39,402 bases of DNA. It comes from Armatimonadota bacterium (GTDB taxonomy: Bacteria > Armatimonadota > SYMT01 > JACQGL01). Positions 16,618 through 24,676 of this stretch are shown piece by piece. The stretch is from positions 1 to 39,402 of the forward strand of contig JACQGL010000199.1 of the NCBI GenBank assembly GCA_016199525.1. The letters run 5' to 3'. The translations under genes were made by a program, and so were the position numbers. The notes under the pieces are model-generated. The model ran no database searches. It was not told the origin of the DNA and saw only the letters and a list, made by a program, of their open reading frames with translations. Positions within the stretch are counted from its first letter, which is position 1; each line of letters opens with the position of its first letter.

Positions 16618-17556
16618 GTGGGGGGCATGAAACCTAAGATACAGGAACTGCGGGCCATCCAATGTATCGTCTTCGCGATTGACCAGACGGCGACGCATGA
16701 TGGCCCCGGCTTGCGGATGACGGTTTACTTGAAGGGCTGCCCGCTTCGCTGTGTTTGGTGCCACAGCCCGGAGTCGGTTTGCCCCCGGCCAGAGGTTGTC
16801 TGGTATGAGGTGCGGTGCGATCGCTGCGGAGCGTGCGTGGATGTTTGCCCGGAAGGGATCCGCACCTTCGAGCGACTTCTGCCCGAAGGGCACGACCGTG
16901 ACGCCTGCCGGCGGTGCGGGTTGTGCATTCAGGCGTGCCCGAAAAACGCTCTGGAGATGAAGGGGCGCCCTGTGTCCGCCGGGGAGGTCTTCGACGAGGC
17001 GCGACGCTTGAAGCCGTTCTTTCATCGTTCGGGGGGAGGCATCACCCTGACCGGCGGCGAGCCCGCCCTGCAGGCCGAGTTCACCTACGCCATCCTCGCT
17101 CTGTGCCGCGCGGAAGGCATCCACACCGCGATGGAGACGACCGGCTTCACTACTTGGGAGCGACTGAGTCGCCTCGCTACGGTGACCGATCTATTTCTGT
17201 ATGACCTCAAACACGCCGACGACGCGGCCCATCGGGAATTCACTGGGGTCCCGCTGGCGCGCATCTCCGATAACCTGCGACGGCTCGTTGAAATCGGCGC
17301 GCAGGTAATCGTGCGGGTCCCCGTCATCCCTGGGTACAACGGTTCGCCTGAGACGATGCGTCGCATCGGACGTCGAGCTCGCCAGGCGGGGGCGGTGAAC
17401 ATCAGCCTGCTGCCGTTCAACCCTTCCGCAAGCGGTAAGTATTCCTGGCTTCAGAAGCCCTTCCCACTGGATGGTACGAAGCGCCAGAGCGATGTGGAGA
17501 TGCGCTCCCTTGAGAACCTGCTACAAGAAGAGGGGCTGACCATCGTCCCATCGTGA
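16618..17556 (+). CDS. Glycyl radical enzyme activating enzyme (radical SAM)
   Basis: Generates the glycyl radical on the upstream enzyme. The N-terminus carries THDGPGLRMTVYLKGCPLRC, ending in VWCHSPE, with the radical SAM cluster motif C-x3-C-x2-C. An inserted ferredoxin-like domain follows with two 4Fe-4S motifs, CDRCGACVDVCPEGIRTF and CRRCGLCIQACPKNAL. This is the layout of the activases of non-PFL glycyl radical enzymes. GGGITLTGGEPALQ is the SAM-binding glycine-rich segment. GTG 16618 is preferred since GAGGAG (16606-16611) sits 6 nt before it; ATG 16627 is nearly as likely. The spacing to the enzyme gene implies co-transcription. Confidence 0.92.
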   Translation: MGGMKPKIQELRAIQCIVFAIDQTATHDGPGLRMTVYLKGCPLRCVWCHSPESVCPRPEVVWYEVRCDRCGACVDVCPEGIRTFERLLPEGHDRDACRRCGLCIQACPKNALEMKGRPVSAGEVFDEARRLKPFFHRSGGGITLTGGEPALQAEFTYAILALCRAEGIHTAMETTGFTTWERLSRLATVTDLFLYDLKHADDAAHREFTGVPLARISDNLRRLVEIGAQVIVRVPVIPGYNGSPETMRRIGRRARQAGAVNISLLPFNPSASGKYSWLQKPFPLDGTKRQSDVEMRSLENLLQEEGLTIVPS

Positions 17557-17750
17557 AGAGATGGGTCGTTCTTGCCAAAGCATCCTTGCGCATTGTACGA
17601 GAGGAACCACCTTCAGCCTGCTGCCGTTGCCTCCTTGATCGGGTGGTTGTCTGCCATGGTATGGCTGCGGCCCTGCTTCAGCAAGCGATGCTAGATCGCC
17701 CCGGCTGCGGGTCGGAGCTCTGGGTCTGGCGTGGGAAGGCCAGATCGGTT

Positions 17751-18368
17751 TCAGCGGGCTGGAAGCTGCGGGCGTTTGGAGAGCACCCGGGCGGACTGGA
17801 TGACCACCGGGTTCACGGGCACGTCCTCCATCCCATCTGCGGTGGTGTGTGTTTCCACCCGGGCGATACGATCCACCACATCCATCCCCTGGATCACCTT
17901 CCCAAACACGGCGTAGCCCACGCCGTCGGCGGCGTGCTGGCGGTCCAGCATCTCGTTGTCTTTCAGGTTGATGAAGAACTGGCTGGTAGCGCTGTCGGGG
18001 TCACTCGTGCGCGCCATGGCAATGGTGCCGCGCTGGTTGCTGAGCCCATTGCCCGCCTCATTTTGGATGGGTTTCTGCGTGGGCTTCTCCTGCAGGTTGC
18101 GGGTGTAGCCGCCGCCCTGGATCACGAACCCGGGCACCACGCGGTGGAAGAGGGTGTTCTGGTAGTGACCCCGTTTCGCATAGCCCAGGAAGTTACGGAC
18201 CGTCTCCGGGGCCTTGTCGGGGTAGAGCTCCAGGATGAGCGCGCCCTCCGTGGTCTTCAGTTCAACCCAGGCGGGGGCGGGCTTCTTCTGTGGCGCTGCG
18301 ACAACCGTCCCGCCCAGAGCGGCGGCCAGGCCGATCACCAGCCACGCACGTTGCCTGCGCTTGCTCAT
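17751..18368 (-). CDS. Exported cyclophilin-type peptidyl-prolyl isomerase
   Basis: A 205 aa cyclophilin that assists folding of exported proteins by cis-trans isomerisation at proline. Residues 1-25 form a signal peptide (basic start, hydrophobic [15 protein letters not shown]). The catalytic region [13 protein letters not shown] and the segments [17 protein letters not shown] and [16 protein letters not shown] define the domain. It is a tandem copy of the lipoprotein cyclophilin just upstream: its ATG overlaps that gene's stop as ATGA (18365-18368), so the two are translationally coupled. Part of the gene is almost identical at DNA level to its neighbour. No lipobox is present, so it is probably periplasmic or secreted. 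Confidence 0.94.
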   Translation of the reverse strand: MSKRRQRAWLVIGLAAALGGTVVAAPQKKPAPAWVELKTTEGALILELYPDKAPETVRNFLGYAKRGHYQNTLFHRVVPGFVIQGGGYTRNLQEKPTQKPIQNEAGNGLSNQRGTIAMARTSDPDSATSQFFINLKDNEMLDRQHAADGVGYAVFGKVIQGMDVVDRIARVETHTTADGMEDVPVNPVVIQSARVLSKRPQLPAR

Positions 18369-19081
18369 GAGGGCTTCCTCTGCGCGACGCTCTCGTGGGC
18401 CTTCACGGACTGAATCACAACCGGTTTGACGGGCACATCATCCATACCGTTGGGGGCCGAAGCGGTTTCCACGCGGGCGATGCGGTCCACCACGCCCATC
18501 CCCCGGGTCACCTTCCCGAACACGGCGTAGCCCACGCCGTCGGCGGCGTGCTGGCGGTCCAGCATCTCGTTGTGTTTCAGGCTGATGAAGAACTGGCTGG
18601 TGGCGCTGTCGGGGTCACTCGTGCGCGCCATAGCCAGGGTACCACGCTTGTTCTCCAGTCCGTTGCCCGCTTCGTTCTGAATGGGATCGTGGGTGGGCTT
18701 CTCCCGGAGAGTCGCCGTAAAGCCACCGCCCTGGATCATAAAATCGGAGATGACCCGGTGGAAGATCGTGCCGTTATAATGGCCTTCGCGGGCATAGCGG
18801 ACGAAGTTTTCCACTGTGGTCGGCGCCTTATCCGGCCACAATTCGGCTTCAATAGTCCCCATGGACGTCTGGATGGTGACGGGGATGGGGCCGGAGGCGG
18901 TCTTCTTCGGGTTCGGCTGCCCGGAATCGGTGGGAGCCGCCGGGGCGTTGTTGATCGCCGGGGCTTCGTTACCGGCCCCCGTGTCGTAGGCGGTCTCGTG
19001 CTCATCGGCGCCCGTACAACCGGACCCTAGAACGACCAGGCCGAGCAGGAGGAGAAGATACAGAAGACGTGTACGCGCCAT
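18365..19081 (-). CDS. Cyclophilin-type peptidyl-prolyl isomerase lipoprotein
   Basis: A protein of 238 aa (ATG 19081; GTG 19084 is an alternative, both served by AGGAG). The N-terminus is a lipoprotein signal peptide, a long leucine-rich core ending in the lipobox LGSGC, so the mature protein is lipid-anchored. A low-complexity linker (about 24-62; Ala, Pro, Asn, Thr) leads to the cyclophilin domain with [30 protein letters not shown] and [12 protein letters not shown]. In [13 protein letters not shown] the usual Pro-Gly of the active loop is Ser-Asp; the Phe-His-Arg and Gln are kept. It is the first gene of a two-gene operon with the soluble paralogue. Confidence 0.94.
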   Translation of the reverse strand: MARTRLLYLLLLLGLVVLGSGCTGADEHETAYDTGAGNEAPAINNAPAAPTDSGQPNPKKTASGPIPVTIQTSMGTIEAELWPDKAPTTVENFVRYAREGHYNGTIFHRVISDFMIQGGGFTATLREKPTHDPIQNEAGNGLENKRGTLAMARTSDPDSATSQFFISLKHNEMLDRQHAADGVGYAVFGKVTRGMGVVDRIARVETASAPNGMDDVPVKPVVIQSVKAHESVAQRKPS

Positions 19082-19503
19082 CACGATTGGCTCCTGTGCA
19101 AAAAAGGGAAAGCGAGTGCGAGAAAGGCGAAAGCAGGGCGAAGTGGATAGGGCAAGAACCGAACGCCACGGGTAGCCAAGCGAACGTAGGAGGTGAGGAA
19201 CCGAATAGACGCAGGCCCGGCCTCCCGGGAGAATTCCTACGGCGTTTTTCTACCGCGTAGTTTCCTCACTTGCTCGCATCAGTGCTGTTTCGCTGTTCAC
19301 GTTTCCGGCTTGGTCCTTCGCCTTGGCCCAGGAATCAAGTCGGCGCAACGGCTCCGAAATGCTTACAAGTCTTGACGAAATAAGCGTGGCGCCAGTGCCA
19401 GCCAATGAGTTAACCAGCGCAGGAACGGGGAACGCAGCGGCGAGCACTCCCCGCCGGCCGAGGGCCGGGTGACTACCGATCTATCACACAGGAGGTATAC
19501 CGG
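19082..19503. other. Intergenic region with no recognised gene
   Basis: No gene, tRNA or repeat could be supported between the cyclophilin operon and the stem-loops below the DUF6600 gene. An AGGAGGTATACC at 19491-19502 looks like a ribosome binding site on the + strand but has no start codon or reading frame behind it. The cyclophilin promoter should be here, but I did not find a convincing one. Confidence 0.4.
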
Positions 19504-19561
19504 TCCCGACAGAGTCGGGATTGGCGCCGGCACCCGTCAGGACGGCACGGAGGCCGGCGCC
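19504..19561. repeat. Pair of stem-loops downstream of the FecR/DUF6600 gene
   Basis: The first stem is TCCCGAC/GTCGGGA (19504-19520, loop AGA). The second is a perfect 9-bp inverted repeat GGCGCCGGC/GCCGGCGCC (19523-19531 and 19553-19561) enclosing a further CCGTC/GACGG. They begin 9 nt past the stop of the minus-strand gene and could end or protect its transcript, though no T run follows. Confidence 0.6.
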
Positions 19562-19569
19562 GCGTCGGA

Positions 19570-21597
19570 CTACCGGCTGCGGCCTCCGTGGGCGCCGCCC
19601 GAGCTGCGATCGCTGCCCCGGGATCCCCGGCCGCCATCGCCGCGGGATCCCCGGCCGCCGGATTCGCCGCCGCCGCGGTTGCCGCCGTCGGAGGAGGGCC
19701 GCCCCGAGTAACTCCCGCCGTAGGAGCGCTCCGTGCCCCCGCGGAGCACAGGCTGGCGGTCACCTCGGGGTTCGTACCGGGATCCGCCGGCGGGCTCGGA
19801 GCGGTAGCGCTCGGGCCGGGTACGCAGCCCGCCGTCGCGGCGATCCTCCGGACGCTCGAGGCGGGGGCGTAGCTCCCTCGAAGGAGTGCTTGGAACAGCA
19901 CGCGGCGGGCCATTCTGCTCCTCAAAGCGCGGGATCACGTAGCGCCGGCCTGCGGCGGGCGCGTCGCCGCCCGTGCGCGGCACGGGCGGCGGATCAATCC
20001 GGCGCGGCGTATCATCCCGGCGGGGCAGCCGCTCGCGGTTCCGCAGATCCCCGGGGCGCTCGCGCTTCGGTTCGGGCAGTGGGCCTGCGCCTGGTACCGT
20101 GGCCGGGGAGTCTGCCGGCCGCGGGCGCAGGCGGGGCGATAGACGCTGTTCGCCATCACCGCGGGGGGCGGGAACGGATTCGTCCCCGTCACGACGGGCG
20201 GGGTCCCGCTGGCGCGGCGGGCGAGTGTCCAGGTAAAGGCGCGGCGTATCGGAGCGTTCGGCAGCGCCCGGGCGGCGGGGCTCGGCGTTGCGATCGCGCA
20301 GGCGGGGTCGCGGTTCCCGAGCCACGTCGAGAAACCGGATAGGCGGGACGCGGCGCTCCAGCTCGCGGGCGCGCTCCGAGGCGGGCACGCGGGTGGCAGT
20401 CTCCCGCAGACCCCGGATCGGTTCGCGCGGTGCCAGCCGCTCGATCTCCCGCGCCGGAAGTTCGCGCAGCCGGTCGCTCCGGAAGTCGCGCGCTTCAAGC
20501 AGGGGACGGATCAGCCGCTGGCGCTCCCAGGGGTGCCAGTGTCGGCGGAAGAACCGGTTGCGCGGGCAGTAGCTCCACACGAGCGGATCCACAAACCAGC
20601 CGCGGTGCCAGCGATAATAAGGGCGCGCGTAGGCGGGGCGGTCCCACGGATCCAGCGGCGCCCAGCAGAGGAAATCGTCGTAGGAGGCCCAAGAGACCCA
20701 GCTCGGGGCCCAGATGTAGCGCGGGCACCACAGCCATCCGTAGCCGGAGCGGTGATACCAGCGGCCGTAGTGAAAGGTGGTATAACCCCACGGCTCGTAG
20801 GGGATCCAGGTGGGGCCGAAGCCGAAGATATCAGTCCAGTAGCCGTCCGAGTAGGGCCGCCAATCGGAGCCGACACGAGGCTGCCAGTAGGTCACGTCGT
20901 CAACGGTCAGCCAGGTGCCGTAGTCGGCCAGCTCGCGCGCGCCGACGAGGGGGCGCTCCAGCTGGCGAGGCAGCGGCCGGTCGGCGTAGTAGGCCACGCG
21001 CTCGCTATTCCAGCGATCGAACGAGTCGCGGGCGGGATCCAGATCCTCGACTTCGCCCGGAGCGCGCCCCGGCGTCAATCGGAGCGCCTGTCCGGCGGCG
21101 ACGCGTGCTGTTTGCCCCGCCTCGCCGTAGGCCAGCGCCCGTCCCCGGAGCACCGCCACGCGGGCGGTTTCCACCTCGGGGACGTCGATGCGCACCCGGC
21201 TGTCCGGTTCAACATCCACGTCTCCGGCGGGGGTGCGAACGCGTACGCCCGCTTCCAGGCTGTTGGAGAGATCCAGGTAGAGACTGCCGATCCAGAGGCG
21301 GACCTCGGGCTCGGGGGCCAGCTGGCGGATTTCGACGCGGGTGTCTTCGGCCAGCCTCAGCCAGCTATCACCGTCCAGCTCCACTTCGGCGCGGCCGCCC
21401 CGATCGGCCCACACCAGATCTCCCGGCCGCAGCACGGCGTTGCGTTCCACGTAGCTGTACTCTTCATCATCCTGGCCGCGTACCAGGAGACTACCAGAGA
21501 TGTAGCTGACGCGGGCAGCAGCGGGGGATGGATCGGCGAGCGCGGGCAGAGCGACCCACAGCAACAGGGCACATGGCCAGAGACGTCGCGCGGACAT
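19570..21597 (-). CDS. Exported FecR-like / DUF6600 domain protein with Arg/Gly-rich tail
   Basis: A 675 aa protein of unknown function. Residues 1-22 are a signal peptide (LWPCALLLWVALPALA). Residues of about 28-150 resemble a FecR-type domain (VLRPGDLVWADRGGRAEVEL, then VRTPAGDVDVEPDSRVRI). A Trp/Tyr-rich region at about 215-345 (repeated blocks such as YGTWLTVDDVTYWQPRV, WIPYEPWGYTTFHYGRWY and GYGWLWCPRYIWAPSWVSW) matches the DUF6600 pattern. The last 300 residues are low-complexity, rich in Arg, Pro and then Gly/Ser/Asp, probably disordered. AAGGAGG lies 7 nt before ATG 21597, which decides the start over the longer open frame. No sigma factor gene is nearby, so classic FecR signalling is not implied. 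Confidence 0.85.
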   Translation of the reverse strand: MSARRLWPCALLLWVALPALADPSPAAARVSYISGSLLVRGQDDEEYSYVERNAVLRPGDLVWADRGGRAEVELDGDSWLRLAEDTRVEIRQLAPEPEVRLWIGSLYLDLSNSLEAGVRVRTPAGDVDVEPDSRVRIDVPEVETARVAVLRGRALAYGEAGQTARVAAGQALRLTPGRAPGEVEDLDPARDSFDRWNSERVAYYADRPLPRQLERPLVGARELADYGTWLTVDDVTYWQPRVGSDWRPYSDGYWTDIFGFGPTWIPYEPWGYTTFHYGRWYHRSGYGWLWCPRYIWAPSWVSWASYDDFLCWAPLDPWDRPAYARPYYRWHRGWFVDPLVWSYCPRNRFFRRHWHPWERQRLIRPLLEARDFRSDRLRELPAREIERLAPREPIRGLRETATRVPASERARELERRVPPIRFLDVAREPRPRLRDRNAEPRRPGAAERSDTPRLYLDTRPPRQRDPARRDGDESVPAPRGDGEQRLSPRLRPRPADSPATVPGAGPLPEPKRERPGDLRNRERLPRRDDTPRRIDPPPVPRTGGDAPAAGRRYVIPRFEEQNGPPRAVPSTPSRELRPRLERPEDRRDGGLRTRPERYRSEPAGGSRYEPRGDRQPVLRGGTERSYGGSYSGRPSSDGGNRGGGESGGRGSRGDGGRGSRGSDRSSGGAHGGRSR

Positions 21598-21897
21598 GCT
21601 TCGCCTCCTTATACAGCGGGATGGGAGCGGGGAGCAATTCAAGGACGGCCGCCCCTTCCTACAGAAACAGACCCCGTCGCTGCGCGGTGGTTCCGCACAC
21701 TTCGAAGATGTGTTCTGCGTCTCCCGATCGATTCCTTCCCACGAAAGGGTCTGCACAGCGCGGAGCGGGGATGGTAGAGCGCCTGAGCCAGACGAGGTGC
21801 GTCACCGGTTACGCTGCTTTACGAGGAGCGGCAGCAAGATTCGGAATACGGAGCAAGAGATCGATTGGTACGTATCTTGCCCTGCTTCGTAGTGGCG

Positions 21898-22095
21898 AGG
21901 AGTTGCCCCTGGGGCGCGGTCCCAGATGCGTTCGGGATCGGTCTCGGGACGTCCGGAGCAGTTGCGTGACCATCTGCTCGGCGCGGGATGGCGGGTCGCC
22001 TGTCGTGTCCAGGGAGTGCGAGGATAGGGGCAGCGCCGGCTCCTGCATCGAGAACCGGCCCAATGCCGTCTGCGGGGGGCGTTGGGCCTTTTTTT
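21898..22095 (+). ncRNA. Candidate structured leader or small RNA upstream of the PmoA-like gene
   Basis: A gene-free segment that ends in a strong + strand terminator. A long-range closing stem can form between GGAG-TTGCCCCT (21898-21909) and AGGGGCAG...CTCC (22026-22043). Inside it GAGCAG/CTGCTC pairs. A second hairpin at 22035-22059 shares bases 22057-22059 with the terminator stem and could act as antiterminator. The terminator ends 96 nt before the ATG of the PmoA-like gene, which is riboswitch/attenuator geometry. I do not see hallmarks of 6S, SRP, RNase P or tmRNA. It may be a leader or an independent RNA; no clear promoter was found. Confidence 0.4.
22057..22095 (+). terminator. Intrinsic terminator with T7 tract
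   Basis: An 11-bp stem with one G-T wobble (22057-22067 with 22078-22088) is followed directly by seven T (22089-22095). It is the best canonical intrinsic terminator in the window, yet no + strand gene lies within about 4 kb upstream of it. It must therefore end a non-coding transcript or act as an attenuator for the gene at 22192. Confidence 0.85.
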
Positions 22096-22191
22096 CGGCC
22101 GTCCTCGTTCCGCCGGGGAAGGTCTGGACGACGGAGCCGGTAGAACCGATCCTCGGGATGGCTGATAACACCCGGATCCCGCGAGATCGCT

Positions 22192-23373
22192 ATGGCGCGC
22201 GTCTACGAGGTTCCCCTGCGGTTAACGCCCCCTGTTGGGTTCGCCGGCGGTCCGGTCCGCGTGGAGATGGATCTGCCGCTCCTTATCCGGCACCTCGGGG
22301 AGGAGCGGGCGCCGGACTCGCGGTCGGTGCGGCTGTGCGCGCTCGAAGGGGGTGATCTGGATGCCGCTTATCTGAGCCCCGCGGGCGGAGCGCCCGGACT
22401 GCTGGTAGCGGAGCTGCCGGCGGGTGGCGCGCGTCCCCTGCGCCTCCAGGTAGCCGCCGGGGGTATCGCGCCCTCCCGGGAGGACGAGGCCGTCTCGTTG
22501 AAGGCAGGGCAGCACGATCTGATCATCACCCTGGACGGGCAGCCGTTCGCCACCTACCGCTATAACACGCGGCAGCCGGACCTGCCGCGGCCCTATTTCC
22601 ACCCCATCATCGGCCCCACGGGCCTGTCGATCACCCAGGACGGCGAGTTCCCTGGGACGCGCACCGGCCACTTCCACCACACCGGCCTGGTGATCGCCCA
22701 TCAGAACTTTACAGACGGAAACAACTGGCAGATCGGTCCCCAGTTCAGCCGCATCAATCATGTTGACTTTCGCACGCTGCAGAGCGGCCGGCGAGCGGGA
22801 CGGTTCGTCGAGCGGCTGGACTGGCTCAACAAGGCGGGGGACGCCCTCCTCCTGCGCGAGCACCGGAGCGTGCTGGTCTACATCCGCCCGCTCCCGTCCC
22901 GCTATGTGGATGTGGACATCCTGCTCACGGCGGCGGAGAATCCGGTTACCCTTAACGCCACTCCCTACCACCTGCTGGCGATCCGCGTTCCGGATGCGAT
23001 GGTTCCCAAAGCGGATGGAGGGGGGCTGATCCTGAACTCGGAGGGACAGCGCCAGGATGCCACCGCCGGAGCCCCCGCGAAGTGGCTCGATTTCTCGGGC
23101 CCATTGGGAAACGAGACGGTGGGCGTGGCGTTGTTCAACGCCCCCACGAACTTTCGCCATCCTACACCGTTCCTGAACTTCGAGAACGAGACGGTGGGGC
23201 TGGCGCCCACTTATCGGGAACCGTACACCATTCCCGCGGGCGGGACGCTGGCCCTGCGTTACCGGGTGCTCATCCACTCGGGAGACGCGGAACGCGCTCG
23301 GGTGGCCACCGAGTACGAAGCCTACGCCATGGCCGTGAAAGCCGAGATCGGGCCGCCCACGCGGGTCGCCTGA
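22192..23373 (+). CDS. PmoA-like family protein (DUF6807)
   Basis: A 393 aa protein resembling the DUF6807 'PmoA' family, which is common in carbohydrate-utilising clusters of Planctomycetota, Verrucomicrobiota and Armatimonadota and has no settled biochemistry. The diagnostic region is RPYFHPIIGPTGLSITQDGE, then HFHHTGLVIAHQNFTDGNNW, matching the family's 'YP..GP.G....D.....HHHRSLW..H' pattern. A C-terminal beta-rich part contains ETVGVALFNAPTNFRHPTPF. No signal peptide is seen. The family name refers to a methane monooxygenase subunit, but no such function is implied here. ATG 22192 lacks a clear ribosome binding site. It is preceded by the terminator/leader described separately. Confidence 0.82.
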   Translation: MARVYEVPLRLTPPVGFAGGPVRVEMDLPLLIRHLGEERAPDSRSVRLCALEGGDLDAAYLSPAGGAPGLLVAELPAGGARPLRLQVAAGGIAPSREDEAVSLKAGQHDLIITLDGQPFATYRYNTRQPDLPRPYFHPIIGPTGLSITQDGEFPGTRTGHFHHTGLVIAHQNFTDGNNWQIGPQFSRINHVDFRTLQSGRRAGRFVERLDWLNKAGDALLLREHRSVLVYIRPLPSRYVDVDILLTAAENPVTLNATPYHLLAIRVPDAMVPKADGGGLILNSEGQRQDATAGAPAKWLDFSGPLGNETVGVALFNAPTNFRHPTPFLNFENETVGLAPTYREPYTIPAGGTLALRYRVLIHSGDAERARVATEYEAYAMAVKAEIGPPTRVA

Positions 23374-23496
23374 TCGAGGGCTACTCCTCGCCGAGAAACG
23401 CGCGTCCCCGAAGCGGACGGCATCGGGGAGGATCTGGTGAGGGTGGCCAGGGGGGCCAATGTGCTGGCGATAGGCGCAGCTCAATTGAGTCTTGAG

Positions 23497-23550
23497 TTGT
23501 CACGTTGACACGGCGGTGCCTAAGATAACCCGGGCGGTAGGCTTACCGCC
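23497..23550 (+). promoter_or_regulatory. Predicted promoter, operator-like repeats and 5' hairpin of the protease gene
   Basis: TTGTCA (23497-23502) is followed 18 bases later by TAAGAT (23521-23526). The inverted repeat TGTCA-CGT-TGACA (23498-23510) overlaps the -35, and the palindrome CTCAATTGAG (23480-23489) lies just upstream; both could be operators. Transcription would start near 23533, which is also where a 7-bp hairpin GGCGGTA/TACCGCC (23533-23550) begins, leaving only a short leader with no Shine-Dalgarno before ATG 23566. Confidence 0.5.
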
Positions 23551-23565
23551 GGTAGTGCCTATTCG

Positions 23566-24621
23566 ATGAGTGCGACACTAATAACTCAGCGGGACGATCT
23601 GGTGCTGCGTGGTAACGGCGCTGGGGAGCCGGACGACGCCGATCTGCTGGACGCCTACTCCCGCGCGGTGACCCGCGTAGTGCGGGAGGTGGGGCCGGCG
23701 GTGGTGCACATTGCCGCTTATCGGCCGGTGCCCCGCGAGCACGGCCAGGCACCCGCTCTGGTCGGCGCCGGATCCGGAGTGGTGATTACTCCCGACGGCT
23801 ATGTGCTTACCAACAGCCATGTGGTGGAGGGGGCGGCGCGACTGGAAGTAACCCTGGCGGACGAGCGCGTCTTCCCCGCGGAGGTGGTGGGCACGGACCC
23901 GGACACGGACCTCGCCGTCCTGCGCATCCCCGCGCACGGCCTCCCCGCAGCCACCCTGGGGGACTCTGCTCGCCTGCAGCCGGGACAGCTGGTAATCGCT
24001 ATCGGCAACCCGTTCGGCTTCCAGGCGACGGTGACGGCGGGCGTGGTCAGCGCCGTCGGCCGCTCCCTGCGCAGCCAGACAGGCTGGATCATTGAGAATA
24101 TCATCCAGACCGACGCGGCATTGAACCCGGGGAACTCCGGCGGCCCGCTGGTCGATTCGCGCGGCCAGGTGGTAGGGATCAATACAGCCATCATCCAGTT
24201 CGCGCAGGGAATCTGCTTTGCCGTGCCGATCAACACGGCGCGCTGGGTGGTAGGATTGCTCATCCGCGATGGCCGCGTCCGCCGTGCGTTCCTGGGAGTA
24301 ACCGGCCACCGCCGCCCGCTGCCCCGGCGGCTGGTGGTGGAGCACCGCCTGCCGGAGGAGAGCGGGGTGTACCTGGTGCAGGTGAGCCCCGGCACCCCCG
24401 CGTGGATGGCCGGGCTGCGCCCGGGGGACGTCCTTCTGGCGCTGGGCGAGGAACCGATCCCCAGCGTGGACGCCCTCCAGCGCCAGCTGGCACGCCTACG
24501 GCCGGGCGAAGTGGTGAGCCTGCGCGCGCTGCGTGACGAGCGAATCCTGGAGCTGATGGCCACGCTCGAGGAAGCCCCGGCGCCTCGGCCCGTCCCAGGG
24601 GGCAGGGGAGCGGGCCGGTAG
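23566..24621 (+). CDS. Trypsin-like serine protease with PDZ domain (HtrA/Deg-like)
   Basis: A 351 aa S1C protease. The catalytic triad is visible: His85 (YVLTNSHVVEG), Asp115 (DPDTDLAVLRI) and Ser191 (NPGNSGGPLVDS). The oxyanion and activation loops IAIGNPFGFQATVTAGVVSA and IENIIQTDAALNPG are normal. One PDZ domain follows at about 275-335 (GVYLVQVSPGTPAWMAGLRP). Unlike DegP/DegQ/DegS it has no recognisable signal peptide or membrane anchor, so it may be cytoplasmic or exported by another route. ATG 23566 has no clear ribosome binding site. It lies between the PmoA-like gene and the sulfatase on the same strand, with its own likely promoter. Confidence 0.93.
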   Translation: MSATLITQRDDLVLRGNGAGEPDDADLLDAYSRAVTRVVREVGPAVVHIAAYRPVPREHGQAPALVGAGSGVVITPDGYVLTNSHVVEGAARLEVTLADERVFPAEVVGTDPDTDLAVLRIPAHGLPAATLGDSARLQPGQLVIAIGNPFGFQATVTAGVVSAVGRSLRSQTGWIIENIIQTDAALNPGNSGGPLVDSRGQVVGINTAIIQFAQGICFAVPINTARWVVGLLIRDGRVRRAFLGVTGHRRPLPRRLVVEHRLPEESGVYLVQVSPGTPAWMAGLRPGDVLLALGEEPIPSVDALQRQLARLRPGEVVSLRALRDERILELMATLEEAPAPRPVPGGRGAGR

Positions 24622-24676
24622 AAGGCGAACGCATCTCTGAAGGGCAAGTTCGCCCTTACCTGCGGAGGCCAGAGAC

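Noticed and set aside
17553-18413. 286-codon open frame on the + strand after the activase
   Set aside because: It is antisense to the cyclophilin gene; the tandem cyclophilins with signal peptides are the real genes.
19491-19502. AGGAGGTATACC as a ribosome binding site on the + strand
   Set aside because: No start codon with a plausible reading frame follows.
20533-21777. 414-codon open frame on the + strand opposite the DUF6600 gene
   Set aside because: It is antisense to a gene with a good ribosome binding site, signal peptide and recognisable domains; it has no start signal of its own.
21898-22095. 6S RNA, RNase P RNA, SRP RNA or tmRNA
   Set aside because: I looked for the characteristic conserved motifs of each and did not see them; the segment is kept only as an unassigned structured RNA candidate.
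22222-23484. 420-codon open frame on the minus strand opposite the PmoA-like gene
   Set aside because: The + strand product has clear family motifs; the minus product has none.
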